33,223 nucleotides of DNA. It comes from Leishmania donovani (taxonomy: Eukaryota > Euglenozoa > Kinetoplastea > Trypanosomatida > Trypanosomatidae). The stretch spans positions 505,075-538,297 of the forward strand of contig NC_018250.1 in assembly GCF_000227135.1 (NCBI RefSeq), written 5' to 3'. Numbering within the stretch: the first letter of the stretch is position 1; the number at the start of each line of letters is the position of its first letter. This document shows positions 7,576 to 16,518 of this stretch, piece by piece. The translations under genes were made by a program, and so were the position numbers. Under the pieces are notes generated by a model, which was not told the origin of the DNA, made no database searches, and saw nothing but the letters and a program-made list of their open reading frames with translations.

Positions 7576-9654
7576 TCAGCTGCAGGCGCACATCGACTGC
7601 AGAGACGCCAGCACATTGGCCCTTAGCGCTGTCAATGTCACAGTCGTGTCAAGCCTGTCGTGCGTTGGTGTCGGAAGGGGAGAAGTACTGGCTGCCGCGA
7701 CTGATTCAGGTGATGAAGTCGACTCTCTTGACGCCACTTCCAGTAGCGTCCGCCGCAGCCACGCCTCGTGCAAGGCGTCCACCTCGAAGCACAGCACCCA
7801 CGTCGGCTGCAGTGACACTGAGGGCGAAGTTTCGGCCGGTGCGTCTCCAGTGCACGTGCCCGTGCTCCAGCTCACAGCATCCAGATCGTGGGGGGCTGCA
7901 GTGTAGCACACCATTACCACCGCTGTCGCAGAGTCCTCCGCCTCGGAGACTCCAGGCAACAGAGCGTGCGAAAATGGTGCGTAAGCGCTCAGTGGCGGAG
8001 GTTGGCTAGAGGGTGACACCACAGCAGTATTCTTCGTGGTGCCGCCGCTCTTTTGCCGGCCGTCTTGAGAGTATGAGGCCGCATCCTCCAGCAGAATCCG
8101 GAAGACATCTTGCGCTGCCCGCGCTTGCGCTTGGAGCCTGTGCCAGTGGCCGTCGGTCGTCAGTGCAATGGGATCATGGGCTGCAGTGTTCGGAGCAGCC
8201 GCTCGCTTGTCCGCCTCTGCGGCATTGCTTCGCGCTTGCGGTATCCCAAGCGCAGGCTTGCGCGCACGTCGACACCATGCCGCCCTGATCTTGTCCATGG
8301 GCGACTGCAAAGTTGTCGATTGAAAGGCAGCGGGCGCCGTCACAGGTTTTCCGTCCTTCTCGATTGCCGGGCTCATGCTGATGTGCAAGGACGAGGAGAT
8401 GGGCAAGTACTCCCACAGCGTGCACGCCGGTGGCCGTGCTGCGACAGGCGTGTCGCTATTTTCTTCTTCTTGGGTGAGGTACGTGGTGGGTGAGACATTG
8501 GCGAGAGCATCAGTGTTGGTCGTAGCACCAGCCGCATCCGTTTGGTGTGCATTCAGTCGACTGCACAGAGCAGCTGTGTGCACTGGCACGAGTGGATTGC
8601 TCGGCATGCCGGCGGACTGCCAGCTCTGAGAGAGGTCTGCCTGACACGCCTTTAGCTGCGCCTGGAAGGATGACTTCTTTGACGGTGCAGCCTTGGGTGC
8701 TGAAGTCGCAGCTGCTGGCGCGGTGGCTGCTACTAGCTTCGAGGCGGGTGGTCGTGGAGGCGCTGCCTGGATGTCCGGCGATTTGGGTTCTGCCTCCCTT
8801 GCACTCTGCTCGTACGCATCCCCGCGCTGCCGTGGATTGTCCACATAGCGGCTGGTGTCATCCTTGCTGGACGCCTCTTTACCCAGGCCACTGAAAAACA
8901 GATTCTGACCGACATCGTGCGCTTCCTGGCCGCGCACTCCGTCCTCAGCCCTGCTGGCGTTTTGAACTGAGATGGTTACGGCATAGCCGGTGGACAGGAC
9001 GCGCAGGAGCGAAGGCGCACTGAATCTCGCCGGTGTGCCTTGCTCCGATGGTGCTGTGAGTGCCGATATCGCGCCTGACTTTAGGCACTGCCGCAAGTGC
9101 TCCGCCAGCATCTCCCGAAGTTGCTCCTCCACCTGGAAGCTTCGCTGGCGCAGTGTGCGCCCTAGACGCATCTTCCATTGTCGAACCTCCGCAGCGGATG
9201 TCACCTCCTCGTCCCCTAACGCCGCACTGCCGACAGCTGTGGAAGGCGATCTTGAGTACCGGTGACACCGCCGCCGCCACCATCCCTTCAGCCCGCCAGG
9301 GTGTGATGACCGCGCATTTGAAAACCCCGAGGCGACTCTCGATGCGAAGCGCGCCGTTGCCGCTGGCGAGGCTGCTGGCCCCGGTAGATGTCGGGAGGGT
9401 GCGGAAGGCGTGTATGAAGCAACGGCCACAGCAGCCGGAGAGCTTGGGCTCGGAGCCGGCGCTGTTTTCTCTGGTGCACCGTTACGCTCCAGGGAGGTGG
9501 TGGTTGAGAGCGGGTTACGGTTAGTGGGGACATTGGTGGAGCCCGGCGGGAGCGGACCAGGCTCTTCCTCTTCCATGATGTCATGCGCGCCGTGCTGCGC
9601 GTGCAGCAGCTGGACATAGAGACGCCGCACGGCGTGATGAGCGTCTGCGTTCAT
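7576..9654 (-). CDS. Hypothetical protein, 692 aa, unknown function
   Basis: An uninterrupted frame from ATG (9652-9654) to TGA (7576-7578) with typical Leishmania composition. I do not recognise a family. Three parts look ordered: an N-terminal helix (about 1-22, containing HAVRRLYVQLLHAQ), a charged helix at about 157-192 (RQWKMRLGRTLRQRSFQVEE and on), and a hydrophobic segment with a helix near 617-641 (TWVLCFEVDALHEAWLRRTL). The spaces between are long, Ala/Pro/Ser/Thr-rich and probably disordered. There is no signal peptide, membrane span or catalytic motif that I can name. The spacing of short ordered blocks in disordered linkers resembles a scaffold or a subunit of a large complex, but that is a guess. 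Confidence 0.75.
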   Translation of the reverse strand: MNADAHHAVRRLYVQLLHAQHGAHDIMEEEEPGPLPPGSTNVPTNRNPLSTTTSLERNGAPEKTAPAPSPSSPAAVAVASYTPSAPSRHLPGPAASPAATARFASRVASGFSNARSSHPGGLKGWWRRRCHRYSRSPSTAVGSAALGDEEVTSAAEVRQWKMRLGRTLRQRSFQVEEQLREMLAEHLRQCLKSGAISALTAPSEQGTPARFSAPSLLRVLSTGYAVTISVQNASRAEDGVRGQEAHDVGQNLFFSGLGKEASSKDDTSRYVDNPRQRGDAYEQSAREAEPKSPDIQAAPPRPPASKLVAATAPAAATSAPKAAPSKKSSFQAQLKACQADLSQSWQSAGMPSNPLVPVHTAALCSRLNAHQTDAAGATTNTDALANVSPTTYLTQEEENSDTPVAARPPACTLWEYLPISSSLHISMSPAIEKDGKPVTAPAAFQSTTLQSPMDKIRAAWCRRARKPALGIPQARSNAAEADKRAAAPNTAAHDPIALTTDGHWHRLQAQARAAQDVFRILLEDAASYSQDGRQKSGGTTKNTAVVSPSSQPPPLSAYAPFSHALLPGVSEAEDSATAVVMVCYTAAPHDLDAVSWSTGTCTGDAPAETSPSVSLQPTWVLCFEVDALHEAWLRRTLLEVASRESTSSPESVAAASTSPLPTPTHDRLDTTVTLTALRANVLASLQSMCACS

Positions 9655-9770
9655 TCGATACCCTCAGAAAGACACGGGTGGCGCTTCTCTGAAGAAGGCA
9701 CGGGAAAGCAAACGGCGGTGGTGGTCTTGACCGTGGCGTTGTACATACTTCCCTTCCCTCATGCACTTCT

Positions 9771-9815
<45 letters not shown>

Positions 9816-10325
9816 GGTGTCCGCACCTAAAAGAGAAGTGGAGACATTGTGTCGAGCAGTTTTGGCAGGGAGGGAAAACAAGCACGACGAGAACGCATGC
9901 AAGCATGCGTAAGATGCCGTCTTCATCGGCTGCGCGTCAGCAATCCGAAAGCAAGAGGAAGTGGGGACGCAAAGACACACACACACAGACACACACGTGC
10001 CTAGCGCGGTTCATGCACACGCGAAACAAGCGCACAGCTCACTCCGGAGCGCGAAAGGCAGCCGCTTTTCGCCACACTTCATACTTTTGTGCGGCGTTGT
10101 GTGCTGTCGCTGTTGGTTCCTCTTTGGCCTTCTCGTACACGTGCATGTGCGTGTGCAAGCGGGTACTAGCTGTGATGTGAAGTGAGCGCAGAAGTGCGCA
10201 TGGTTGGCCGCTTGCTGTTAGCCGATGAGAATGTTCCTGCTGCTTTGGTAGCGGTGATGGGCACCGCTTCGCAAACCCTCGAACAGGTCGACCCGTGTCG
10301 GCGGAACAGTTGGACGCGCCGCCTC
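9655..10325. other. Intergenic region with long (TG)n tract
   Basis: 670 bases between the 692-codon gene and the formyltetrahydrofolate cyclo-ligase gene. It contains the microsatellite at 9772-9815 and a short inverted repeat at 9893-9910 (8-base arms ACGCATGC and GCATGCGT around AA). No gene seen. Confidence 0.55.
9772..9815. repeat. (TG)n microsatellite
   Basis: A run of TG dinucleotides, nearly perfect apart from a GC step at the left. On the transcribed strand it is (CA)n in the 5' flank of the 692-codon gene. Confidence 0.95.
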
Positions 10326-11675
10326 TCACTGGTATTGACACACCTGCTCTACGCCGCCGCTTGGAGAGACGACAGAATGCACGGGTCGATCGTGCGTGTC
10401 GGCAGGAATGCGCGACGGCATGGAGCTATCGGAGACACCGATGGCCGGTGCACAAGTACCCGTCGTAGAAGAACGCAGGACCTGATCGTCGAAGGCAAGG
10501 GCCATGACATCCCACTGCGGAACAGGCACGCCGGAGGCGGCGAGAGTGGACGCGCCCACTGCGGCTTCCACACTCTCTGCCGTATTCCCCTCTTCCTGAC
10601 CTCCGACACGGGATGGGACGGAGTCAGCGGGGAGCCTACGGCGATGCACACTGCCGTGGTAGTCGAGAAAGCGGTCGTAGAAGCCACCGCCCTTGCCGAG
10701 GCGGGAACCAGTCCGCACGTCGAATAGCACGCCAGGCGCGAGTACGAGCATAGACACGTCGTCAAGGCTGCCTAAGGCGTGCGTGGCTCCCTCGTGAACG
10801 GCGGGGCTCAGACGGGTTCTCGGGTCCTCACTGGCATCGCGGTACTCGAGAAGGCCCGATGGCCGATACCCAGCCGCGTGGGGCTCTGGGAACAAACGTG
10901 CATATGCATCGCAGAGAACCATGTGACGATGACGGCCATGGCAGCTGGCGAGCATGGCGTGGTCGTCCTCGTCATCGCCCTTAACTCCTTCCAAAGTGGA
11001 CGGCGAATGCAGGGGGGCTGGCATGCCGATAGTGGACGTACGTGAAGGCCCGAGTAGCCAGGGCTCCAAGAGAGAGGCGTTAAACTCACGGATGTTGTAC
11101 GCACCTTGTGGGGCGAAGACTGTGTTCAGCTCACGTTCATTCAGCACCTCGACAAAGACCATCGCACTCTTGAGAGTGTGCGGCGCGGGATGTTGTGGCG
11201 GCAAGGGATCCGACATAACTGTTGATGACGCTGGTTGTGGTGTCAGCTCCACAGCAGGCACAGCCGCAGCCCTGGCCGTCAACAAGGCCGTCATCGTCTC
11301 TGGGAGCACGACAGGGGTCAAGATGTGAATGTTCTGTTCATGCGCGATTGACCATAGACGCTGCATGAGCGGCACAGGATCCACTTCGAAGTACAGCGGC
11401 AGATACGCCAGCACGAGCAGCGGCGGTGGAGAAAGTGGAGCGGGCAGAGGTGCACCCCGGCTCTCTGCCGCCCCCAACGAAGACGACGACGCTCCGCGAG
11501 CGGCAGAGGTCGCACCAGGCCGGTAGCGCGCGATAATGTATTCGTAGACATGATCGCAAATCTGTTGCGACGCAGCAGTCACCTGCGCTGGCTCCGACTT
11601 GGCCCACCTCCGCAAGCGGAGCAGTTGCTCCTTACGGAGTACCTTCTTGATGTGCGCAGTGGGGATGGGCTGCAT
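10326..11675 (-). CDS. 5-formyltetrahydrofolate cyclo-ligase (MTHFS)
   Basis: 449 residues. The family converts 5-formyltetrahydrofolate to 5,10-methenyltetrahydrofolate using ATP, returning folinate to the one-carbon pool. The signature lies at about 312-337: LAPGVLFDV, then GSRLGKGGGFYDRFL, the family's RLGxGxGxYDR nucleotide/folate loop. Upstream are the basic helix IKKVLRKEQLLRLRRW (9-24), a strand LVLAYLPLYFEVDP (87-100) and IHILTPVVLPE (116-126). The C-terminal strand is WDVMALAFDDQVL (388-400). Human and bacterial enzymes are about 200 residues; the extra length lies in Ala/Ser/Pro-rich insertions near 52-84, 143-170, 215-250 and 343-385. The ATG at 11673-11675 was chosen because the domain starts right after it and the open frame upstream is pyrimidine-derived UTR. 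A tiny upstream frame overlaps the start. Confidence 0.92.
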   Translation of the reverse strand: MQPIPTAHIKKVLRKEQLLRLRRWAKSEPAQVTAASQQICDHVYEYIIARYRPGATSAARGASSSSLGAAESRGAPLPAPLSPPPLLVLAYLPLYFEVDPVPLMQRLWSIAHEQNIHILTPVVLPETMTALLTARAAAVPAVELTPQPASSTVMSDPLPPQHPAPHTLKSAMVFVEVLNERELNTVFAPQGAYNIREFNASLLEPWLLGPSRTSTIGMPAPLHSPSTLEGVKGDDEDDHAMLASCHGRHRHMVLCDAYARLFPEPHAAGYRPSGLLEYRDASEDPRTRLSPAVHEGATHALGSLDDVSMLVLAPGVLFDVRTGSRLGKGGGFYDRFLDYHGSVHRRRLPADSVPSRVGGQEEGNTAESVEAAVGASTLAASGVPVPQWDVMALAFDDQVLRSSTTGTCAPAIGVSDSSMPSRIPADTHDRPVHSVVSPSGGVEQVCQYQ

Positions 11676-11686
11676 CACGGAATCAT
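11675..11686 (-). promoter_or_regulatory. Upstream mini-ORF overlapping the cyclo-ligase start
   Basis: On the minus strand ATG ATT CCG TGA lies just before the main start, and the A of its TGA is the A of the main ATG (TGATG). A ribosome ending there could reinitiate on the main frame, or scanning could be slowed. It matters only if the mature mRNA starts upstream of 11686. The candidate acceptor at 11774-11775 would allow that. Confidence 0.45.
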
Positions 11687-12399
11687 GAGGCACGTGAGAG
11701 AGAAGAATGATGAGGGGGAGGAAGGGCGGAGCCGGCGCGCACGGCGCCAGGAGACAGCGAAGGAGAAAAGAACCTAAACGAAGAAGCGAAGGGAAGACGG
11801 TATAAAAAGGAGGCGTGTGAAGAAGCGCCCGTGAGAGCGCTCTTATCACCACCACCACCACCCTCCCCTCGTTGACCAGCGAACAGGACGGCGCACCGTT
11901 CTCTCCGCCTTGCTCAGTGCGCCACAATAAGAAAGCAATGAGGCGAGCAGGGCTCACGCACGCACGCGTGCAGCGAGAGCGAGAGGGAAGAAAAAAGAGG
12001 GGGCGGACGAGGTGATGTATTAGAGCAAGCCAAGGAGAGCCATAAAGCGAGAGGGAGAAGAAGTGCGCCGCGCATGGTAGAGAAGGAGGGGGAGGGAGTG
12101 AAATGGAAAGCGGGAAAGAGGAGCGAAAGGCAGCAATGGTCAGCGCTGCTGGCCAAGTGCTCCATCTAAACACGCACACACGCGTGTGAGAAGAGGGGGG
12201 GACCTCCCTGGACGTGCGATCGCGCAAAGCGAGTGCCTTCGGATGGAGTGTCGTCGCTGTCTTTTTTTTTTGGGGGGGGGTCTTCTTGCTCATCTGCCTG
12301 TGTGTCAGCACTCGACCTGTTGCGAAGTGAGCAGAAAAAGCGACGCGCACAGGGAAGCCGCACAAGATATATGCGCCGCACAGACGGTCCTCAGATGCG
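11676..12399. other. Intergenic region between cyclo-ligase and HIT genes
   Basis: About 720 bases holding the cyclo-ligase 5' UTR signals and the 3' UTR of the HIT gene. A T8-9/G8-9 junction at about 12262-12280 and a (CCA)n patch near 11850-11863 are visible. The long frame open through here on the minus strand is pyrimidine-driven and not a gene. Confidence 0.55.
11774..11810 (-). promoter_or_regulatory. Candidate trans-splice acceptor of the cyclo-ligase gene
   Basis: Read on the minus strand, a pyrimidine-rich run (CTTCCCTTCGCTTCTTCGTTT) ends directly in AG at 11775-11774. The result would be a 5' UTR of about 98 bases. This is the usual shape of a trypanosomatid spliced-leader site, but other AGs are possible. 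Confidence 0.4.
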
Positions 12400-13662
12400 T
12401 CACAAGCCGGCCGCCGACGAGGACTCGGCGGCTGCGGTGTACTGGGCAAACAGGGGGCGTAGTGCATCCGTCTCTGCTTGCATGACAGTCGGTGTCCGAG
12501 GCGGACGTCGCCGCTGCTCCGCCTCGTCCGCCTCCGGCTCCCCGGCCAGCTTCCCTTGGGGGTCGAAGGGGATGACATGCACGTGCAGATGGTCTACCGT
12601 CTGCCCCGCCAGCGAGCCTTGCTGCACAGCAATGCTGTAGTTCCCGGCAGGCGGTACAGCGGGGGTGGCGGAGGAAGCAGCACCGCCTTCACTGTAGCGC
12701 TGACGACGCAGATGCTCGAGGACCTGAATAGTGCACCACATCACGCGGCCCCAGTCGTCTACCTCCTCCTCTGTGAGTCCGTGTATCGTGCTAACGCAGC
12801 GAATGGGCACCACCATGAGATGGTTCGGCGCGATGGGCTTCAGGTTCACGAGCACGCAGAAGTGCTGGGAACAATATGGGATGCTCACGGCAGCCGAAAT
12901 GGGGAAGGGGTAGAAAGTGAAGCGATACCCGTCTTCGATTTCGGGAGTAATGGTGGAAGAGGTGGTGTTTGCGACTGAGGCGGCCGCGTAGGCATGCATC
13001 TGACGGAGGTTCTCAGCAGCATGCGCCTGTGCATCCGGCTTGGATGCCAACGGGTCCCGCTGCAACTTCTCTGCTGCCGTGGCGGCAGCGAGTGCTGTGT
13101 CTTCAGCGGTCAACAGCTCCGCCGACGCCTCCTCTGGCGACTGCGCAGGCTGCTGTTGCAGAGCCGTGACAAGGGCCGTGAAGGGATCAGGCACCGCTCC
13201 GCCTTCGCCCGCTTCCGCGGCCGTGGTCGATGGTGCAGGAGCGAGGTGGTAACGCTGCAGCTGGTGGTAGATCATGTTGTTCGGGGTGAAGTCGCCGGGT
13301 ACCCGCTCCACAATGTGCAAGTACGCGTGGTTGTTGTTGGTTGTGGGCTCATCAGCGCTGGCGTGCGTGTCTGCCGTCGTTGAGCGGAGCTCCGCTGTAT
13401 CCCCAGGGGAGGAGAAGTTAAAGCTTGCGCCTGGATGGGTGAGGCGGCGGCTCATCCGCAGCAGAGCGGACCAGTCGGCAGGCAGTAGCGAGGTAAGGCG
13501 GAAGACAGGCGCGGATGCAAAAGGGGAAGAGGAGGCCTGCGCCAGATGCTCGTAATGGTGACGGTATGCCTCATAGCTGGCACAGCTGTTCACGGTGGAA
13601 ACGACATAGTGCACGCCCTTCGTGGTCACCGCAAACGGCAGCGGTACTTTCGCCGAGCGCAT
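12400..13662 (-). CDS. HIT-family hydrolase, FHIT-like, with N-terminal extension
   Basis: 420 residues. The C-terminal HIT domain spans about 248-370: FYPFPISAAVSIPYCSQHF, LVNLKPIAPNHLMVVPIRCV, then QQGSLAGQTVDHLHVHVIPF. The triad H358-x-H360-x-H362 is intact and H362 would be the nucleophile. The GQTVDHLHVHVIP context is FHIT-like, so diadenosine polyphosphate hydrolysis (Ap3A or similar) is the likely reaction, rather than HINT-type AMP-lysine cleavage. FHIT is about 150 residues; here residues 1-240 are extra. Of these, 1-140 look folded (GVHYVVSTVNSCASYEAYRH, NNHAYLHIVERVPGDFTPNN) and 141-240 are Ala/Glu-rich. A short loop insertion lies at 325-340. ATG is at 13660-13662; TGA at 12400. 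The N-terminal region was not matched to any family. Confidence 0.9.
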   Translation of the reverse strand: MRSAKVPLPFAVTTKGVHYVVSTVNSCASYEAYRHHYEHLAQASSSPFASAPVFRLTSLLPADWSALLRMSRRLTHPGASFNFSSPGDTAELRSTTADTHASADEPTTNNNHAYLHIVERVPGDFTPNNMIYHQLQRYHLAPAPSTTAAEAGEGGAVPDPFTALVTALQQQPAQSPEEASAELLTAEDTALAAATAAEKLQRDPLASKPDAQAHAAENLRQMHAYAAASVANTTSSTITPEIEDGYRFTFYPFPISAAVSIPYCSQHFCVLVNLKPIAPNHLMVVPIRCVSTIHGLTEEEVDDWGRVMWCTIQVLEHLRRQRYSEGGAASSATPAVPPAGNYSIAVQQGSLAGQTVDHLHVHVIPFDPQGKLAGEPEADEAEQRRRPPRTPTVMQAETDALRPLFAQYTAAAESSSAAGL

Positions 13663-14249
13663 CGCTGTCGCGACCGCTGAGACCTGGGGGAGCTCGACGT
13701 TGTGTCAGTGCGCGTATGGATGTGTGAGCGAGGTGTGTGTGTGTGTGTGTGTGTGTGGCCCTGTCAGGTGGAGCGGCCGATCGCAGCCCACAACCTCGGC
13801 CCAAATGTTGATGCAAAACAACACCTGACCTTGCCACACGGTTGCGGTGACAGTGTGAGCGGGGGGAGGGGCAGGAAAAAGGGGGTCGACAGGAAATGAG
13901 TGAAAGGTGCGCACAGTGAGAGAGAGAGTGATGGCAGTGGTCGATCGAGAGGAAAGCTAACCAAGAATTGCAGGGGCTCGGCGTACAGTCAGGCGCGAAA
14001 AAAAAACAGCACACACAGCATTCGCCGAGACGGTAGCGCTAGGAGGCTCAGTCGACTTTGTTTTGCGGATCGCCTATTCCCGTGCGCCGCGGTGATGTAT
14101 GCACGCATGTGCGGCTGCACACCTGAATCCCTGTGTGCTCGTCTTTTTCTCTGAGAGTGTGCGTGTAGCTGTGCACCTGCTTCGCGAGCATCGCTGTGGC
14201 CCGCTCACCCTCACTCGGCGTGGTACGTGACATGTATGCTCAGGTGCGC
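13663..14249. other. Intergenic region with (TG)n tract
   Basis: Nearly 600 bases without a gene. A (TG)n microsatellite lies at 13734-13757, placed as (CA)n just upstream of the HIT gene on the transcribed strand. The right end is the 3' flank of the HAD gene. Confidence 0.55.
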
Positions 14250-15611
14250 CTACGCCGCCGTCGAATTCTCTAACGCCCGCTTCTCCTCCTCCAATGTGCG
14301 TAGCACGGCCACAAGCTGCTCTCCGCTCAGGATGCTCGTGCTGCGGCCACACAAGGCAGGAGGCACGAGCACCATCACGAACACAAACGGGGGAGGCACA
14401 GCAAAGGAGACGGCAGTGCGCAAGGCACGTGCGTCGCAGACCGCTGCCGTGTCGGCCTTGGACCCGGAAGCAGTGGTGGTCACGGCGGCCGTGCTCTGCT
14501 TTCCACCGGCCGCCGGTCGTCCACCCTGTCCACGACCCCGGTCCTGACAGGCGCTCTTTGAATTGTAGAACTGCACCGTTCTCTCAACCCACTGCCGCGC
14601 CTGTCGCTCTGCTTGGTCCAGCGCCGCCGAAACCTTCGCCTCCGGAAGGGTGTCTGTCGGAGAAGATGAGCCGAAGAGGGCGCGCCGGTCGACTGGGTAG
14701 CACGCGTCGCGAAGCAGGGAATACGGGCTAGTGCGCAGAGATGAGGCTATCGGCGACAGGTGTGCGTTTCTGCCGTCTGTGCCTTGGCAAGTGGCCCCGT
14801 CGCGTTCGGCGCACGGCACGACCGCGGGCTGCGGAGTGTTCAAAGCTGTTAGCGGCGGAAGTGTCGTCGTGCTGGCGTCCTCTGCAGCGCCGCCCGTGAC
14901 GTCGAACGTCACGACACCGACGCGATCTGCCTTCCAGTAGCCATTGCCGCCGCTGTCGATGCCGTTGTTCTTGTCGCTGACGTCCGTGTACAGTACCTCC
15001 TCCAGCGCCCGCATCCCCTCCAGCAGCACCCTGCCCTGCTCAACACGGTCTTCATAGTAAAAGACGCGCGCCGGTCGGTGGTACTGAATCAAGGAGAAAA
15101 ATCGGTTCAGTTTGTACTTGACGGTGCCGGCCGTCTCAGTCGGCTTCAGCAAGACGTCCTCCACCTCCTTGTCGAGTCCAGCCTGCTGCAGCAGCGTCCA
15201 GATTCGGTCGCAGTACTTTACGTCCCGGCCAGTGAGCACATAGATGAGCGGCATGTCCACCGTCGCGGCCGCTGGGTGTGTGCCGACGTTGGGACGGCGC
15301 TCCTTCGTCAAAGAGTTGCGGGTCTTGACGATGGCGCGCATGTGTGTAAGAATGGGCTCCACAAACCACGTGGCCTCAGCCGGCCGCTCCGGCACTGCCG
15401 GTGGCGACAGCGTCGAAAGACTCTGATACCACCCTAGGCCGCCGGAGGACACGGGGCAGCGTAGTTCGCCGTGCAGCCTTTTTGCTGCGGCGGCTGCATC
15501 CTCGGCGCCGAGATCGCCCGAGGCGACAAGTGCGGCGGCAAGCGCGTTCGGGTCGGCCACCGGAGAGAAGAAGATCGTGCCGTCGAAATCGAAAATGTGC
15601 AACTCCACCAT
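14250..15611 (-). CDS. HAD-superfamily protein, Swiss Army Knife RNA repair-like
   Basis: 453 residues starting MVELHIFDFDGTIFFSPVAD. DFDGT (8-12) is HAD motif I with both aspartates. YVLTGR (124-129) provides the motif II Thr, the VKYKLNRFFSLI region (164-175) a lysine, and FYYEDR (184-189) the acidic motif IV. The order FDFDGTLF, LTGR, T..FK...L, YEDR is that of the HAD_SAK domain, named for its fusion to RNA-repair modules in other eukaryotes. Phosphatase activity on a nucleic acid end or small phosphate is plausible but unproven. The C-terminal half (215-453) is mostly low-complexity, with QAERQARQWVERTVQFYN and a C-terminal helix (LRTLEEEKRALENSTAA) as ordered parts. The start at 15609-15611 places the catalytic strand at the N-terminus as usual; the frame further upstream is UTR. 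Confidence 0.8.
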   Translation of the reverse strand: MVELHIFDFDGTIFFSPVADPNALAAALVASGDLGAEDAAAAAKRLHGELRCPVSSGGLGWYQSLSTLSPPAVPERPAEATWFVEPILTHMRAIVKTRNSLTKERRPNVGTHPAAATVDMPLIYVLTGRDVKYCDRIWTLLQQAGLDKEVEDVLLKPTETAGTVKYKLNRFFSLIQYHRPARVFYYEDRVEQGRVLLEGMRALEEVLYTDVSDKNNGIDSGGNGYWKADRVGVVTFDVTGGAAEDASTTTLPPLTALNTPQPAVVPCAERDGATCQGTDGRNAHLSPIASSLRTSPYSLLRDACYPVDRRALFGSSSPTDTLPEAKVSAALDQAERQARQWVERTVQFYNSKSACQDRGRGQGGRPAAGGKQSTAAVTTTASGSKADTAAVCDARALRTAVSFAVPPPFVFVMVLVPPALCGRSTSILSGEQLVAVLRTLEEEKRALENSTAA

Positions 15612-16518
15612 AAGGGCCACCAGAAGGTTGAAAGGGGGAGAAGGGAAGGAGGAAGAGGGAGGGAAAAACACAAGCGAAGGCGGGCGCTGAAGCAGGCACA
15701 GACTCGCGAGCACACAACACTCAGCGACAATGGCACACCGCACGCTACCAGCTACAGCACTCGAGTACTCACTGCGTGTTTGTCGATGTGCTAGAGATAA
15801 GGTGATATGATGGAAGCGCAAAAAAAAAAGAAACGCAAACCCGAAAGTACTTAAAAGGGGCGAGGAATGGCCACGGGGAAGAGAAGGAGAGATGAGCACA
15901 TAGACGGTATCGGAGTGGTACAAAAGCCAGCACCACGGAGGAAAGGATATGCACGCAACGGCTTTGATGAGCTTCGCCAGCCACACTCCTCCCCACTCAG
16001 CCCCCCTCCCCTCACACACACACAACAGCGTGTGAGTGCACGTGAGACAGAAAAAGCAGAGTGTCTCACATAAAGGTGTGTTTGTGCATGTGTATGCGTG
16101 TGTGATTTAAGCTGGCGATGATAACTTCGGTTGTGCATATGCGTACATAGGTACGACGCAAAACACAGTGGAAGGCGCCCACCCTCTTCCGGGGCCTAAA
16201 AGGCTCTGCTCCGAGTCTCGTTGTGCGCCACGCTCCCTCACCAGATGTCAGCTCCACAAAGTGCTCTGGAGGATCGTGGGAGGGAGTGAAGACTCAAAGG
16301 ACAAGACCGGGGAAGAAAGAAAGGGAGAAAGGCAGAACAGAGAAACGGCGTGCCAACTGGGGGCTTCGGTGCTCATTCGCGGGCGAGTGTGCAGAGATGC
16401 GCACGCGCGCGCCCTGTTCCCCTGTGGGTGCATACGCGGGTGAAGAGAAGAAACCACGGCGTCGCCTTCTCCCGCGCCATCTTCGTGCAGCCTCCCTCTC
16501 CCCTTTCCCCCTCCCTCG
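15612..16518. other. Intergenic region between HAD and SAMTOR-like genes
   Basis: About 900 bases with no gene. On the transcribed strand a strong pyrimidine tract (15629-15668) sits immediately upstream of the HAD start codon with no AG between, so the acceptor may be the AG at 15688-15687 or farther. A (CA)n run lies at 16013-16023. The 3' UTR of the SAMTOR-like gene occupies the right end. Confidence 0.5.

Noticed and set aside
11676..12578. Upstream extension of the cyclo-ligase frame to 750 codons
   Set aside because: The added part is Ser/Leu/Pro-rich translation of pyrimidine tracts and the MTHFS domain begins right after the ATG at 11673-11675.
15612..16025. Upstream extension of the HAD gene to 591 codons
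   Set aside because: The HAD catalytic strand normally starts the protein, and the extra part is UTR-like with CT-rich tracts.
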